Shown here piece after piece: positions 33,932 to 42,348 of a stretch of 64,000 nucleotides of DNA. The translations under genes were made by a program, and so were the position numbers. The notes under the pieces were generated by a model, which saw nothing but the letters and a program-made list of their open reading frames with translations, ran no database searches and was not told the DNA's origin. How positions within the stretch are numbered: the first letter of the stretch is position 1; the number at the start of each line of letters is the position of its first letter. The stretch lies in NCBI RefSeq assembly GCF_000158955.1, contig NZ_GG657757.1, positions 7,775,732 to 7,839,731 on the forward strand, read 5' to 3'. This DNA is from Streptomyces viridochromogenes DSM 40736. GTDB taxonomy: Bacteria; Actinomycetota; Actinomycetes; Streptomycetales; Streptomycetaceae.

Positions 33932-35888
33932 TCACCAGGAGCCGCTGCCCACCAGGTAGGCGATGCCCATGAGGACGGCCAGGACCAGCACCGGGATCGC
34001 CAGCCCCTTGGCGACCGAGGTCAGGGTCCGTGTGCCGCCGGCGGCCCGCTCGGAGTAGAGGTCCCGCCGTTGTCCCAGCTCGCGCCGGGCGAGCACGCCG
34101 ACGACCAGGGCGAGCGCGGCGGTGATCAGCGACAGGATGAGCGGCGTGAACGCTCCGTGGGCCTGCAGGTTGTCCTCGATGTTGCCGTCGACCCCCTCGT
34201 CGCTCCGTTCCGCGACGGCCACCGCCGCGGCCTGTACGGCTATGACGAGCGTGATGACCGCGGTGACGGCGAGGGCGAGGGCGGTGCCGGCGAGGGCAGG
34301 GGCGAGGGGGCGGGTCTGCCCCCGGGCCGGTGTGCGGGTCCTCGGGGGTGGTGAGGTCGGGGGCTTGCGCCCGGGGGGCGGGGATGTCGCGGGCCTGCGC
34401 GCGGAGGGTGGCGAGGTCGCGGGCCTGCGCGCGGAGGGCGGGGACGTCGCGGGCGTGTGCGCGGAGGGCGGGGGAGTCGCGGGCTCGCGCGCGGGCGGCC
34501 GGGAAGGCGGGGGCTCGACGATCGCCGTTTCCTGGTCGTGCGCTCCCTGGCCCGGCACACGCTGTCGCGGTGGGCGGGGCGGGGCCTCGACGTCGGGCCC
34601 GGCGGGGGGTGCGGACTCGTGCGCCGGCCCCACCACGGCCTCGACGTGGATCACCGCCTCGTCGGCCACGCCCTTCAGCGTGATCTCTCCGGACAGCCGC
34701 CCTTCGGCGGCCGTGTCGACATGGACCCGGAGGCCGTCCGCGGCCGGCTCGACGCGCAGCCACGGCTGGGCGGGCTGGGCCACGCAGTGCCTGGCCAGCG
34801 GCGGGCCCTGCAGGGTCACGGACTTCTCCTGCGAAGGCGAGCCCCTCGGCACCAGGCCGAAGTCCAGGCGGTCCGGGGACGGCGCGAGGTGTATCTCGCG
34901 CAGGGCGCGGTGTGCCAGAGCGGCGATCTGGCGAAATGATAAATAGCCCGCGACCTCCACCAGGGTCTGGCGCGCCCCCTCCGCCACGGGCAGGCTCTCG
35001 TCCCGCACCCGAGTTGTCCAGCTCCCAGGACGGCCCCCTGCCGGGTGAGGACGTTGTCGCTTTTCGAGGGGCGGCCCGCAGCGAGACCGGGGTGGGCACG
35101 GCGGCGATCTTGATGCGGCCGCGCCGGCTGTGCGCCAGATGGAACTCACCCCGCATCTCCACCGTCTTCTTCGGCGTCTGGTTGGGGTTCTGCTCCCGGA
35201 CGTGCTCGTAGACGTAGTCGTACAGGTCGTCCAGGGACACCTCGCCGTCCGCGTCGAGGTCGGCCTCGCCGGTCCCCAGGCCCTGCACCACCGCGTGCGT
35301 GAACACCGAGGGGCGCGGAGCGGAGTTCTCGGCGAGCTGGTCCCCCTCGAAGGCGTACTCCATGGAGTCGGACGCCGTGATGACGGCCCAGCCGCGCCCG
35401 CCGGCCGGCTTGTCGCTCGGGAAGGACTCGAGGACGTTCACATCCCCCGAAGCGCGCACGGAGGACGAGCCCCGGGAGAAGGCGCCTCCGTAGCAGCAGT
35501 CCAGGAAGAGGACGGTCCGGCCGGCCTTCGTGCGGGACATGCACCCGCGGACGAACTGGGCGGGAATCGCCGTGGCGTCCAGCAGCGGGGGCTCGGTGTC
35601 GCCGGCGGCGAAGTACAGCTCGCCGGACTCGCTCTTGAGGCCGTGGCAGGAGAAGTGCAGCAGGAGGGTGTCGTCGCGACGGCGGTCGTTGAAGAAGCGC
35701 TGGATGTGCCTGCGCATGGCGTCGGCGGACGCGTTGCGCACCACCTCCACCTCGAAGTCGCCGATCCGCGCGTCGTGCAGGACCCCGGCGAGAGCCGCGG
35801 CGTCCTGCGCGGGCGCCCGGAGCTTCTTGAGCCCCTGGTCGGCGTAGCGGTCGTTGGCGATGATCAGCGCGTGCCGGGAGTCGGTCAT
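33932..35888 (-). CDS. Caspase-family (C14-like) protein with repeat linker and membrane tail; reading frame disturbed
   Basis: The N-terminal ~260 residues are an intact caspase-like protease: ALIIANDRYADQGLKKLRAP start, His motif LLLHFSCHGLKSESG, Cys motif TVLFLDCCYGGAFSRG. An EF-hand-like DLDADGEVSLDDLYDYV and HVREQNPNQTPKKTV follow. The frame is lost at about 35000-35070 (net +1). A second frame then gives VRDESLPVAEGARQTLVEVA, a beta-rich segment, a 10-residue tandem repeat (PATSPPSARR) and two hydrophobic segments ending at 33932. Read literally, the first frame runs antisense into the glycosylase gene to 33843. The start overlaps the EACC1 gene (ATGA). Leu in AGYLSFRQ is a TTA codon. 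Likely a conflict-system effector. Confidence 0.8.
34375..34505. repeat. Tandem ~30-bp repeats in the caspase gene
   Basis: Four to five 30-base units built on GTCGCGGGCCTGCGCGCGGA lie head to tail. They encode the Pro/Ser/Arg decapeptide linker before the membrane segments. Confidence 0.85.
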
Positions 35889-36277
35889 GGCGGCGCTCCG
35901 GCCGGGGCATGGCGTTGGACGAAGGCCTTGAACGCGTCCTCGACCTGCTCGTCGGTCGCCTCGGACACCTCCAGGACGTCGCCGTCCATCTCCAGGTGCA
36001 ACGAGGGACGGGTGTCGTGGGCCCTGCCCAGCCACGACCGGATCACGGTCACGACCTGGTTCAGGGCGGTCGCCGAGCTGCCCAGGGCCACGAGCAGCGC
36101 ACCGACCTGTGTCACGTCCACGGCTCGCGCGCCGGGCGGCACCTCCCCGGCGGGCAGCGCGCTGACGTCGTCCACCTCGACGTCGAGTAGTTCCTCACGC
36201 AAATAGCCGGTCAGCTCCGCCACGCGTTCGGCGTCCGCCTCCTCCTCGGAAAGGAGGATCGTCAATTGGTTCTCCAC
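35885..36277 (-). CDS. EACC1-like effector-associated protein, partner of the caspase
   Basis: A 130-residue protein beginning ENQLTILLSEEEADAERVAE, then LREELLDVEVDDVSALPAGE, and RAVDVTQVGALLVALGSSATALNQVVTVIRSWL. The last third is HLEMDGDVLEVSEATDEQVE and FKAFVQRHA. This pattern (acidic strand, GALLVALG helix, short beta element with DGD, final helix) fits the effector-associated constant component 1 family as I remember it, which pairs with caspase, TIR or other effectors in actinobacterial conflict systems. The GTG at 36277 has AAGGGG upstream. Its stop overlaps the caspase start by four bases, so the two are translated together. Confidence 0.72.
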   Translation of the reverse strand: MENQLTILLSEEEADAERVAELTGYLREELLDVEVDDVSALPAGEVPPGARAVDVTQVGALLVALGSSATALNQVVTVIRSWLGRAHDTRPSLHLEMDGDVLEVSEATDEQVEDAFKAFVQRHAPAGAPP

Positions 36278-36403
36278 CGGCTCAGCCCCTTCGTCCGTGC
36301 TCGCAGGGGCGGCGCGGAGCCCACCCTCAACGGACCAACAGACGCTCCGCGTCGGTACTTTCAGTGTCCGTCCGACGCTGTGGGCTGGCAAATCAGCACG
36401 GGG

Positions 36404-37060
36404 TCAGCGCGGCGGCTCCAGTGACACCAGACGTTCGCCGGTCGCCGTGCGGATCTCGTAGCGGGCGATCTCGTCGGCGTGCTTGGATGAGCTGGCCATC
36501 ATCGTGTGCGGCTGTGCGTCGTGCCCCGGCCCGTGCCAGCTCGTCGCGGTCTCCTCGCTGCCGTCATGACCGACGATGACCAGATGGCAGGCGCGGGAGT
36601 CCGCCGAGTCCTTCACCTTCAGCTCGACCTGGCTGCCCGAGGCCCCGTCCTCCGTGGTGACCTGCGCCCACACTCCGGTCTGCGCGTCGGTCGCCGCGAT
36701 CCGCGCGGGCGCCTCGTCACTGCCCGCGGCCATCATCGCGATCCCCGGTACCGACACCGCGAACGCCACCGACGCGGCCATGGCGAACAGAAGTCTCCGG
36801 CGTCCGGCCCGGCGCCGCGTCGCCACCTCGGCCAGCAGCCCGTCCAGCATGCGCGGACCGGGCTGCGCCATGGGGTGCACGAACCGTGGAGTCGACCGCC
36901 GGTACAGCATCAACTGCCGTGTCGTCGCGCCGAATTCCGTCACCTCTGCAGCGCACCGAGGGCACTCCATGAGGTGGTCCTCGAAGCGGAAGGCCTCCGC
37001 CTCGTCCAGCACGCCGAGCGCGTAGGCGCCGACGTCGCGATGCCTTTCCAGGGACCTCAT
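36404..37060 (-). CDS. Zinc-finger (zf-HC2) anti-sigma factor, membrane-anchored
   Basis: A 218-residue protein. The N-terminal DVGAYALGVLDEAEAFRFED with HLMECPRCAAEV is the H-x3-C-x2-C zinc anti-sigma domain. A transmembrane segment follows at about 90-110 (LLFAMAASVAFAVSVPGIAM), then an extracytoplasmic domain rich in polar strands. It should hold an ECF sigma factor inactive until an envelope signal arrives. The ECF sigma gene lies two genes upstream in the same orientation, with an unknown gene between. Confidence 0.88.
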   Translation of the reverse strand: MRSLERHRDVGAYALGVLDEAEAFRFEDHLMECPRCAAEVTEFGATTRQLMLYRRSTPRFVHPMAQPGPRMLDGLLAEVATRRRAGRRRLLFAMAASVAFAVSVPGIAMMAAGSDEAPARIAATDAQTGVWAQVTTEDGASGSQVELKVKDSADSRACHLVIVGHDGSEETATSWHGPGHDAQPHTMMASSSKHADEIARYEIRTATGERLVSLEPPR

Positions 37061-37211
37061 GCCGAATCCTCGTGCCGTTGGGTGCGGGTGGGGTTACTCC
37101 TTGCTCCCACCGGTACGGACCAGGCAGCGGAATCACTCAAGCCGGTGACACAATCGCAACCTAAGGATTCGGAGCGCTCCGGCCCGCGGATTGGTCCCGG
37201 GTCGCAGAAAT

Positions 37212-37724
37212 CTAAAAAAGATGGATGGCGAGGTGCCCCAGCGGCAGTCCGAGCTGCCAGGCGGGCGTCCAGACCTTCGGCCCCTCGTCCTCGCCGACCA
37301 CCGGAGCGCCGCCCGGCACCGCGTTCAGATCGGGCGCGAGCAGCTCCGTCTCCTGGAGCCAGCGCCACGCCTCCTGAGCCAGTTCCAGGTCCGGCGCGGG
37401 CCGGCCGGACCCGGCGGCCTCGGCCGCGAGCTCGGCCAGCCGGTCGCGCACCCACTCCTGCCACGGCTGGTCGTACGCGGTCAGCGACAGCCAGGTCTCC
37501 AGCTGCGTGACCACCCGGATGCCCGACAGCTCCCCCTCGGTGTCGGAGAGGAAGATGGTCAGCGCCAGGGCATCCCGCCCGGCGCGGAACTCGAAGGACG
37601 TCGGCGGCATCAGATCGCCGGTCCGCAGCAGCTCGTCGGCGATGTACTCGGCGTACAACCACGCCATGGGAACGGTCAGTTCACCGCCGCTGCCGTCCGT
37701 GCTCTCCTGCCCTCTGTGCTGCAT
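37212..37724 (-). CDS. Hypothetical protein in the sigma/anti-sigma cluster
   Basis: A 170-residue soluble, acidic protein with no motif that I recognise. The central part VPMAWLYAEYIADELLRTGD, SFEFRAGRDALALTIFLSDT and WQEWVRDRLAELAAEAAG has regular helix and strand patterns and is Trp-rich. The end WQLGLPLGHLAIHLF is hydrophobic but too short for a sure membrane anchor. The ATG at 37724 was chosen over the longer frame to 37826 because GGAAGG precedes it and the upstream part is Arg/Pro-rich noise. It lies between the sigma and anti-sigma genes, so a role in that signalling unit is possible. Confidence 0.75.
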   Translation of the reverse strand: MQHRGQESTDGSGGELTVPMAWLYAEYIADELLRTGDLMPPTSFEFRAGRDALALTIFLSDTEGELSGIRVVTQLETWLSLTAYDQPWQEWVRDRLAELAAEAAGSGRPAPDLELAQEAWRWLQETELLAPDLNAVPGGAPVVGEDEGPKVWTPAWQLGLPLGHLAIHLF

Positions 37725-37773
37725 CCCTTCCTGCCTTCCTCCGGTACGTGCGCGTCGCCCGACACCGGGCCCC

Positions 37774-37792
37774 GGGGGCGCTGACAGCCCCC
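37774..37792 (-). terminator. Hairpin downstream of the ECF sigma gene
   Basis: GGGGGC pairs with GCCCCC around a 7-base loop in the spacer between the sigma gene and the hypothetical gene. It could be a weak terminator or a leader hairpin. Confidence 0.45.
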
Positions 37793-37876
37793 TCCGGAAC
37801 ACGGATGAGAACAGCCGATTACTCAACCGGGGTCCTCAGCAAGGCGCTTTACGGAGGCTTGACCCGCCCGTTGGTT

Positions 37877-38422
37877 TCAGCGCAGGTCGGTGGCGTAGCC
37901 CGGAAGCACCCGGCGCAGGGCGCGCAGCGCGTAGTACGCGCGGGACTTCACGGTACCGGGCGGGATTCCGAGGGCCGCCGCGGCTTCCGCCACACTCGCC
38001 CCCTGGAAGTACACGAGCACCAGGACTTCACGGTGCTCCGGAGTGAGTGTCTTCACAGCCCGGCGCACGTCGAGCGTCGCCGCGGCCCGCTCGGCGTGGT
38101 CGGAGATGACCCGTGCGTTCTCCAGTACCGCGTCGCCGACCTCGGCCGGCCGGGCCTGCCGGGCGCGCCGGGCGTCGATCGCGAGGCGCCGCCCGACGGT
38201 CATCAGCCAGGGCCGTACGGACTCGAAGTCGTCGGCGCGCAGGGCCTCGGGATGCTGCCAGGCGCGCACGAGCGTCTCCTGGACGAGGTCCTCCGCGCGC
38301 TGCCGGTCGCCGTCGGAGAGCCGGAGCAGGAGTGCGAAGAGGGGCCGGCCGTGCTCCCGCTGCAGTGCGGCGAGCTCGTGCTCGGCGGTCGTCCCGTTCG
38401 TGAGCGTGGATCCGGCCGTCAT
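37877..38422 (-). CDS. ECF-type RNA polymerase sigma factor
   Basis: A 181-residue sigma-70 family protein with regions 2 and 4 only. Region 2 contains RAEDLVQETLVRAWQHPEAL and RPWLMTVGRRLAIDARRARQ. Region 4 contains LTPEHREVLVLVYFQGASVA and GIPPGTVKSRAYYALRALR. It probably directs its own gene and the downstream zf-HC2 anti-sigma gene, and possibly the EACC1-caspase genes that follow on the same strand. The start at 38422 agrees with family length. Confidence 0.93.
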   Translation of the reverse strand: MTAGSTLTNGTTAEHELAALQREHGRPLFALLLRLSDGDRQRAEDLVQETLVRAWQHPEALRADDFESVRPWLMTVGRRLAIDARRARQARPAEVGDAVLENARVISDHAERAAATLDVRRAVKTLTPEHREVLVLVYFQGASVAEAAAALGIPPGTVKSRAYYALRALRRVLPGYATDLR

Positions 38423-38600
38423 GGCCGTATGCCACCGCAGGGCGCGGCCCGGGGACAGGCCACGTACCCGGCTGTGCGGCGGACGGTCGATCGCGTCGAC
38501 GAACGGTTCGACGAACGGTCGCGGCCGTCCGCCCTGGGCGCGCCAGACGGGCTAAAGAGCGTGTCGGAGCCGCGTGAGGCGACGTGGGCCTTCTTTCCTG

Positions 38601-38621
38601 ATTGTCCGTAAATACGACAAT
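38601..38621. promoter_or_regulatory. Inverted repeat upstream of the CapA-like gene
   Basis: ATTGTC and GACAAT are separated by nine bases in the spacer between the divergent sigma and CapA-like genes, 24 bases before the latter's start. It may be an operator. Confidence 0.35.
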
Positions 38622-38644
38622 GGTGCTCACGATGGGGTGAACGG

Positions 38645-39799
38645 ATGATCGCACGCAGCCGACAGGTGGCCCTCGCTCTGACCGTCGTCCTCGCCGCGGG
38701 CGCCGCCTGCCAGGCCCGCGGCCACGAACCGCCCCGCCCCGTACGCCCGGCACCGTCCGCCGTCGCCCTCCGCGGCTTCACCCTGGTCGCCTCCGGCGAC
38801 GTCCTCCCGCACAGCACGATCATCGACCGCGCCCGCTTCGACGCCGGCGGTGCCGGCTACGACTTCGGGCCGATGCTCGCGGGGATCCGCTCCGTCGTCT
38901 CCCGGGCCGACGTGGCCCTGTGCCACATGGAGACCGTGTACGGCGCGAACGGCGTCTACACCGGCTACCCCACCTTCAAGTCCCCGCCCGAGGTGGCCGG
39001 CGCGCTCGCCGCCACCGGCTACGACGGCTGCTCCACCGCCTCCAACCACACCCTCGACGACGGTGCCGGCGGCATCCGCCGCACCCTCGACGCCCTCGAC
39101 CGCGCGGGCGTACGGCACGCCGGCTCGGCCCGGACCGAGGACGAGGCGAACACGGTGACGATGCTCCGGGCCGGTTCGGCGAAGATCGCACACCTCGCCT
39201 ACACCTACGACACGAACGGCCTGCCGCTCCCGGCCGGGCAGCCCTGGGCCGTCAACCTCATCGACGAGACCAAGGTCCTCGCCGACGCCCGGGCCGCGCG
39301 CCGGGCGGGCGCCGACGTGGTCGTCGTCTCCCTGCACTGGGGCACCGAATGGCAGGACGCCCCCGACGAGCGGCAGCTGAGCCTCGCCCGGAGCCTCACC
39401 GCCGCGCGGACCGGGGGACGCCCGGACGTCGACCTGATCCTCGGCACCCACGCACACGTCCCGCAGGCGTACGAGAAGGTCAACGGCACCTGGGTCGTCT
39501 ACGGCATGGGCGACCAGATCGCCGGCGCGATGTACAACCACCAGGGCGCCCAGGACCCGCGCGGCAACCAGTCCAGCCTCGGCCGCTTCACCTTCGCCCC
39601 GCCAGCACGGCCGGGCGGCCGCTGGGAGGTCACGAAGGCCGAGTTCGTCCCCCAGCTGTTCGACGTCGACGCCGGCCGGGTCGTCAACCTCAACCGGGCG
39701 ATCGCCCAGGGCGCCGAGGTACAGGGCGTCCGCGACCGCATCCGCGACGTCGTGCTCAGCAGGGGCGCGGCCCAGGACGGCCTGGTGATGGGGGAGTAG
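38645..39799 (+). CDS. CapA-family secreted metallophosphatase-like protein
   Basis: A 384-residue exported protein. The signal segment (VALALTVVLAAGAACQA) is followed by a CapA fold related to calcineurin-type phosphoesterases. Motifs are LVASGDVLPHSTI, VALCHMETVYG, the NHTLDDG in STASNHTLDDGAGG, VVVSLHWGTEWQ and LGTHAHVPQAYEKV. CapA proteins are known from poly-gamma-glutamate capsule export, but actinobacterial single copies without capBC, as here, have no proven function. GAAC before Cys 22 is a weak lipobox, so lipidation is possible. Confidence 0.88.
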   Translation: MIARSRQVALALTVVLAAGAACQARGHEPPRPVRPAPSAVALRGFTLVASGDVLPHSTIIDRARFDAGGAGYDFGPMLAGIRSVVSRADVALCHMETVYGANGVYTGYPTFKSPPEVAGALAATGYDGCSTASNHTLDDGAGGIRRTLDALDRAGVRHAGSARTEDEANTVTMLRAGSAKIAHLAYTYDTNGLPLPAGQPWAVNLIDETKVLADARAARRAGADVVVVSLHWGTEWQDAPDERQLSLARSLTAARTGGRPDVDLILGTHAHVPQAYEKVNGTWVVYGMGDQIAGAMYNHQGAQDPRGNQSSLGRFTFAPPARPGGRWEVTKAEFVPQLFDVDAGRVVNLNRAIAQGAEVQGVRDRIRDVVLSRGAAQDGLVMGE

Positions 39800-39818
39800 G
39801 CGGGGCCCGCTCCCGCCT

Positions 39819-40280
39819 CTAGGGCACCACGGTCACCGGCCAGCGGCCCGCCTTCACCAGACGTATGGCCACCGAACCGACGATCCGGTGGCCCGCCTGC
39901 TCGGACGCGCCCACCACCACCGCGTCCGCCTTGAGTTCGTCCGCCGCCTGTACCAGGCCGTTGTACGGATCGCCGCGGAACGTGTGGAACTCCCAGCGGA
40001 CCTCGAACACCCCCTTGAGCCGCTCGGCCGCGTCCCGGATCTGCGCCACCAGGTCCTCGGCGATCTCGTCGGTCGTCTCGGCCACCGGCGCCCCGAGCGC
40101 GGCGCCGGCCGCCAGGACCGGCTGCACGTACACCACGGCGAGCAGCGCGTGCTGCCGCCGGGCCAGACCGCCGGCGTAGGCCGCGGCCCGCAGGGAGGAG
40201 TCGGAGCCGTCCACCCCGGCCACGATCACCTTCGGGCCGTCCGTGCCCCGCTCGAACTGATGGGAGTGCTGTTCCGTCAC
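39819..40280 (-). CDS. Universal stress protein (UspA family)
   Basis: A 153-residue Usp domain with VIVAGVDGSDSSLRAAAYAG at the N terminus and the nucleotide-binding loop near the end (ADAVVVGASEQAGHRIVGSV, GRWPVTVVP). The usual G-2x-G-9x-GS ATP loop is altered (GASEQAGHRIVGSVA), so ATP binding is likely but not certain. It is a cytoplasmic stress or dormancy protein. The GTG at 40280 lacks a Shine-Dalgarno, while TAGCCT six bases upstream would suit a leaderless message. Confidence 0.9.
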   Translation of the reverse strand: MTEQHSHQFERGTDGPKVIVAGVDGSDSSLRAAAYAGGLARRQHALLAVVYVQPVLAAGAALGAPVAETTDEIAEDLVAQIRDAAERLKGVFEVRWEFHTFRGDPYNGLVQAADELKADAVVVGASEQAGHRIVGSVAIRLVKAGRWPVTVVP

Positions 40281-40800
40281 GCCGCGAGGCTATCGGAACC
40301 CGCAGGTCCGGCCGTCGCGCGGGAGCGCTCGAGGGGCGGGAGGACCCGGGTGTTCCTGGAGTCGACACATGAGTGCCATCGCGGACACCGGGACGGCCGA
40401 GGGCTTCGTATCCGTACCGTCGATGCGCAAGTTGTGGGGAAGGGGGCACCCGAAGGGCGGACGGCGGCCCGCCACCACGGAGGGGCTGCCGTCGTTGGCG
40501 GTGCTCGGCCTCGCCGGAGGGGACGGGACCGAGCCCGCCGACCCTTTCTCCGGGCTGTCCGACCAGGTCCGCGTCCGGCACGTCAAACTCGACCGGCCGC
40601 GCGCCGCCGCCACCGACCCCTACCCGGTCGGCGTCCCGGCCCGCACCCCTGTTCCTCACCGGACTGACGATCCGGGAGACCCTGCCGTTCCCCCTGGTGC
40701 GCCGCCACTGACCCGTCTGCGTCGGCTGTCCGGGTGAAACCGTGCCGCCGCACCGGTGTTGCTCAGGTGCGTCGGCCTCCCGCCGGGCGACTGATGAGTC
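40281..40800. other. 520-base region between uspA and the deacetylase with one doubtful frame
   Basis: The only continuous plus-strand frame with a start is 40369-40737 (122 residues, MSAIADTGTAEGFVSVPSMR at the start). It has no good ribosome site, is Pro/Arg-rich after residue 80, and I do not recognise it. It could be a remnant of a larger gene. No other feature is apparent. Confidence 0.3.
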
Positions 40801-41640
40801 ATGAAGAAGGATCAGTTGCTCACCCGGCGCGGGGTGTTGATCGCCGGCGCCGGTGCCGTGGGAGCGGCCGCCACGGCCGGTGTCCTCACGGGAGTCACCG
40901 GTGACGGCTCCGCCGGGTCGTCCGTCGCGGCGGCAGGCCCGCAGGCCCGCCGCCCGCTCAACTCCAGCGCGTACCGGCTCCAGCCCCTGACCGGATACGC
41001 CCCGCCGCGCGCCGCGCCCCGCCGGACCCTGGTCCGCCGCGAACCGCTGCTGCGCCTCTCCGGACGCGGCCGCATCCTTGGTGCTGAACTTCGACGACGG
41101 CCCCGGACCCCCGCTACACCCCGGGCCATCCTGGACACCCTCGCCGAGTACGACGTACGCGCGATGTTCTTCGTGTGCGGCGAGATGGCCGCCGACCACA
41201 GGGAACTGCTGGCCCGGATGGCCGACGAGGGCCATGTCGTCGGGAACCACACCTGGTCGCACCCGCTGCTCACCCGCCTGAGCCGCCGGCAGATCCACTC
41301 CGAGATGGCACGCACCAGCGACGTCATCGAGGACGCCTACGGGGAGCGCCCCGAGTGGTTCCGCGCCCCCTACGGCGCCTGGAACCGCACCGCGTTCCGG
41401 CTCGGCGCCGAACTCGGCATGGAACCCCTCGCCTGGACGGTCGACACCCTCGACTGGACGGCGCCCGGCACCCGGGTCATCGTCGACCGGGTCGAGGACG
41501 GCGCCGCCCCCGGCGTCGTGGTGCTCTCGCACGACGCCGGGGGCGACCGCTCGCAGAGCGTGCGCGCCCTGCGGCGCTATCTGCCCGAACTGCTGGACTC
41601 CGGCTACCACGTCACCGTGCCCCGGCGGGACTACGCGTAG
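40801..41640 (+). CDS. Secreted polysaccharide deacetylase (NodB fold) with scrambled motif 1
   Basis: A 279-residue protein with a Tat-like signal (LLTRRGVLIAGAGAVGAAAT). The second half is a good NodB domain: DVRAMFFVCGEMAADH, HVVGNHTWSHPLLTRL (metal His pair), EWFRAPYGAWN, ALAWTVDTLDW-like PLAWTVDTLDWTAPG, and VVVLSHDAGGDRSQSV. The essential FDDGP motif is missing in the frame. It exists at 41081-41100 but in another frame (VLNFDDGP), because single extra bases near 41076, 41105 and 41126 together restore the frame while corrupting about 16 residues. If the sequence is right the enzyme lacks its catalytic Asp pair. Confidence 0.85.
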   Translation: MKKDQLLTRRGVLIAGAGAVGAAATAGVLTGVTGDGSAGSSVAAAGPQARRPLNSSAYRLQPLTGYAPPRAAPRRTLVRREPLLRLSGRGRILGAELRRRPRTPATPRAILDTLAEYDVRAMFFVCGEMAADHRELLARMADEGHVVGNHTWSHPLLTRLSRRQIHSEMARTSDVIEDAYGERPEWFRAPYGAWNRTAFRLGAELGMEPLAWTVDTLDWTAPGTRVIVDRVEDGAAPGVVVLSHDAGGDRSQSVRALRRYLPELLDSGYHVTVPRRDYA

Positions 41641-41676
41641 GTGACAGCGGGCCTTCCCCCGCCCGGCTCGGGACGC

Positions 41677-42348
41677 TCAGCGCACCTCGACCAGGCGGGC
41701 GAAGACCACGACGTTGCCCGCGTATCCGCTCTGCTGGGAGAAACCGCCACCGCAGGTGATGACCCGCAGTTCCGCCGCGCCCTTGGAACCGTAGACACGG
41801 TCCCCGGGGAAGTTCTCCTTCTCGAACACCTCGATGCCGTATACCTCGAACACGACGGTCTTTCCGTCCTGCCGGGCGACCTCGATGCGGTTGCCCTTCT
41901 TCAGGGCGCCGAGCGCGTAGAAGACGGCGGGGCCCTGCTGGTTGTCGACATGGCCGACGACGACCGCGGTGCCCTTCTCGCCGGGGGTGACGGCGCCGGT
42001 GAACCAGCCGGCCAGGTTCGGGTCCTCCGGCGGCGGCGCGCCGACCCAGCCGTCCGCGTCCAGGCCCACGGGCAGCACGGGCGCGTCGACCCGGATCGCC
42101 GGGATCCTGACCCGGGCCGGCGGGGCGAAGGGCAGCGGCCGTACGGCCCCGGCGAAGGTGCCGCCGGGCAGACGGCTGTCCGCCGCGGCCGCGGTCGCCG
42201 GCTGCGGCGGGCCCTCGTCGAACTCCCCCGAACCGTTCCGGATGAGCGCGAGGCCGGTCAGCAGAACAAGCGCTATCACGCCCCACGGGACGCGCTTCGC
42301 CTTCCGCCGCGCCTCCTCCTCCGCCTCGGCCAGCTCGGACGCAGACAT
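41677..42348 (-). CDS. Class F sortase
   Basis: A 223-residue membrane-anchored transpeptidase-like protein. An acidic/basic N terminus precedes one membrane helix (VPWGVIALVLLTGLALIRNG). The sortase domain carries RVRIPAIRVDAPVLPVGLDA, the catalytic His in TAVVVGHVDNQQGP, the Cys in LRVITCGGGFSQ, and Arg in NVVVFARLVEV. These features match actinobacterial class F sortases of unknown anchoring substrate. It is divergent from a gene for a small secreted membrane-tailed protein at 42701. Confidence 0.92.
   Translation of the reverse strand: MSASELAEAEEEARRKAKRVPWGVIALVLLTGLALIRNGSGEFDEGPPQPATAAAADSRLPGGTFAGAVRPLPFAPPARVRIPAIRVDAPVLPVGLDADGWVGAPPPEDPNLAGWFTGAVTPGEKGTAVVVGHVDNQQGPAVFYALGALKKGNRIEVARQDGKTVVFEVYGIEVFEKENFPGDRVYGSKGAAELRVITCGGGFSQQSGYAGNVVVFARLVEVR

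Noticed and set aside
40369..40737. 122-residue frame after uspA as a firm gene
   Set aside because: No good ribosome site, Pro/Arg-rich second half and no recognisable motif; mentioned only as doubtful.
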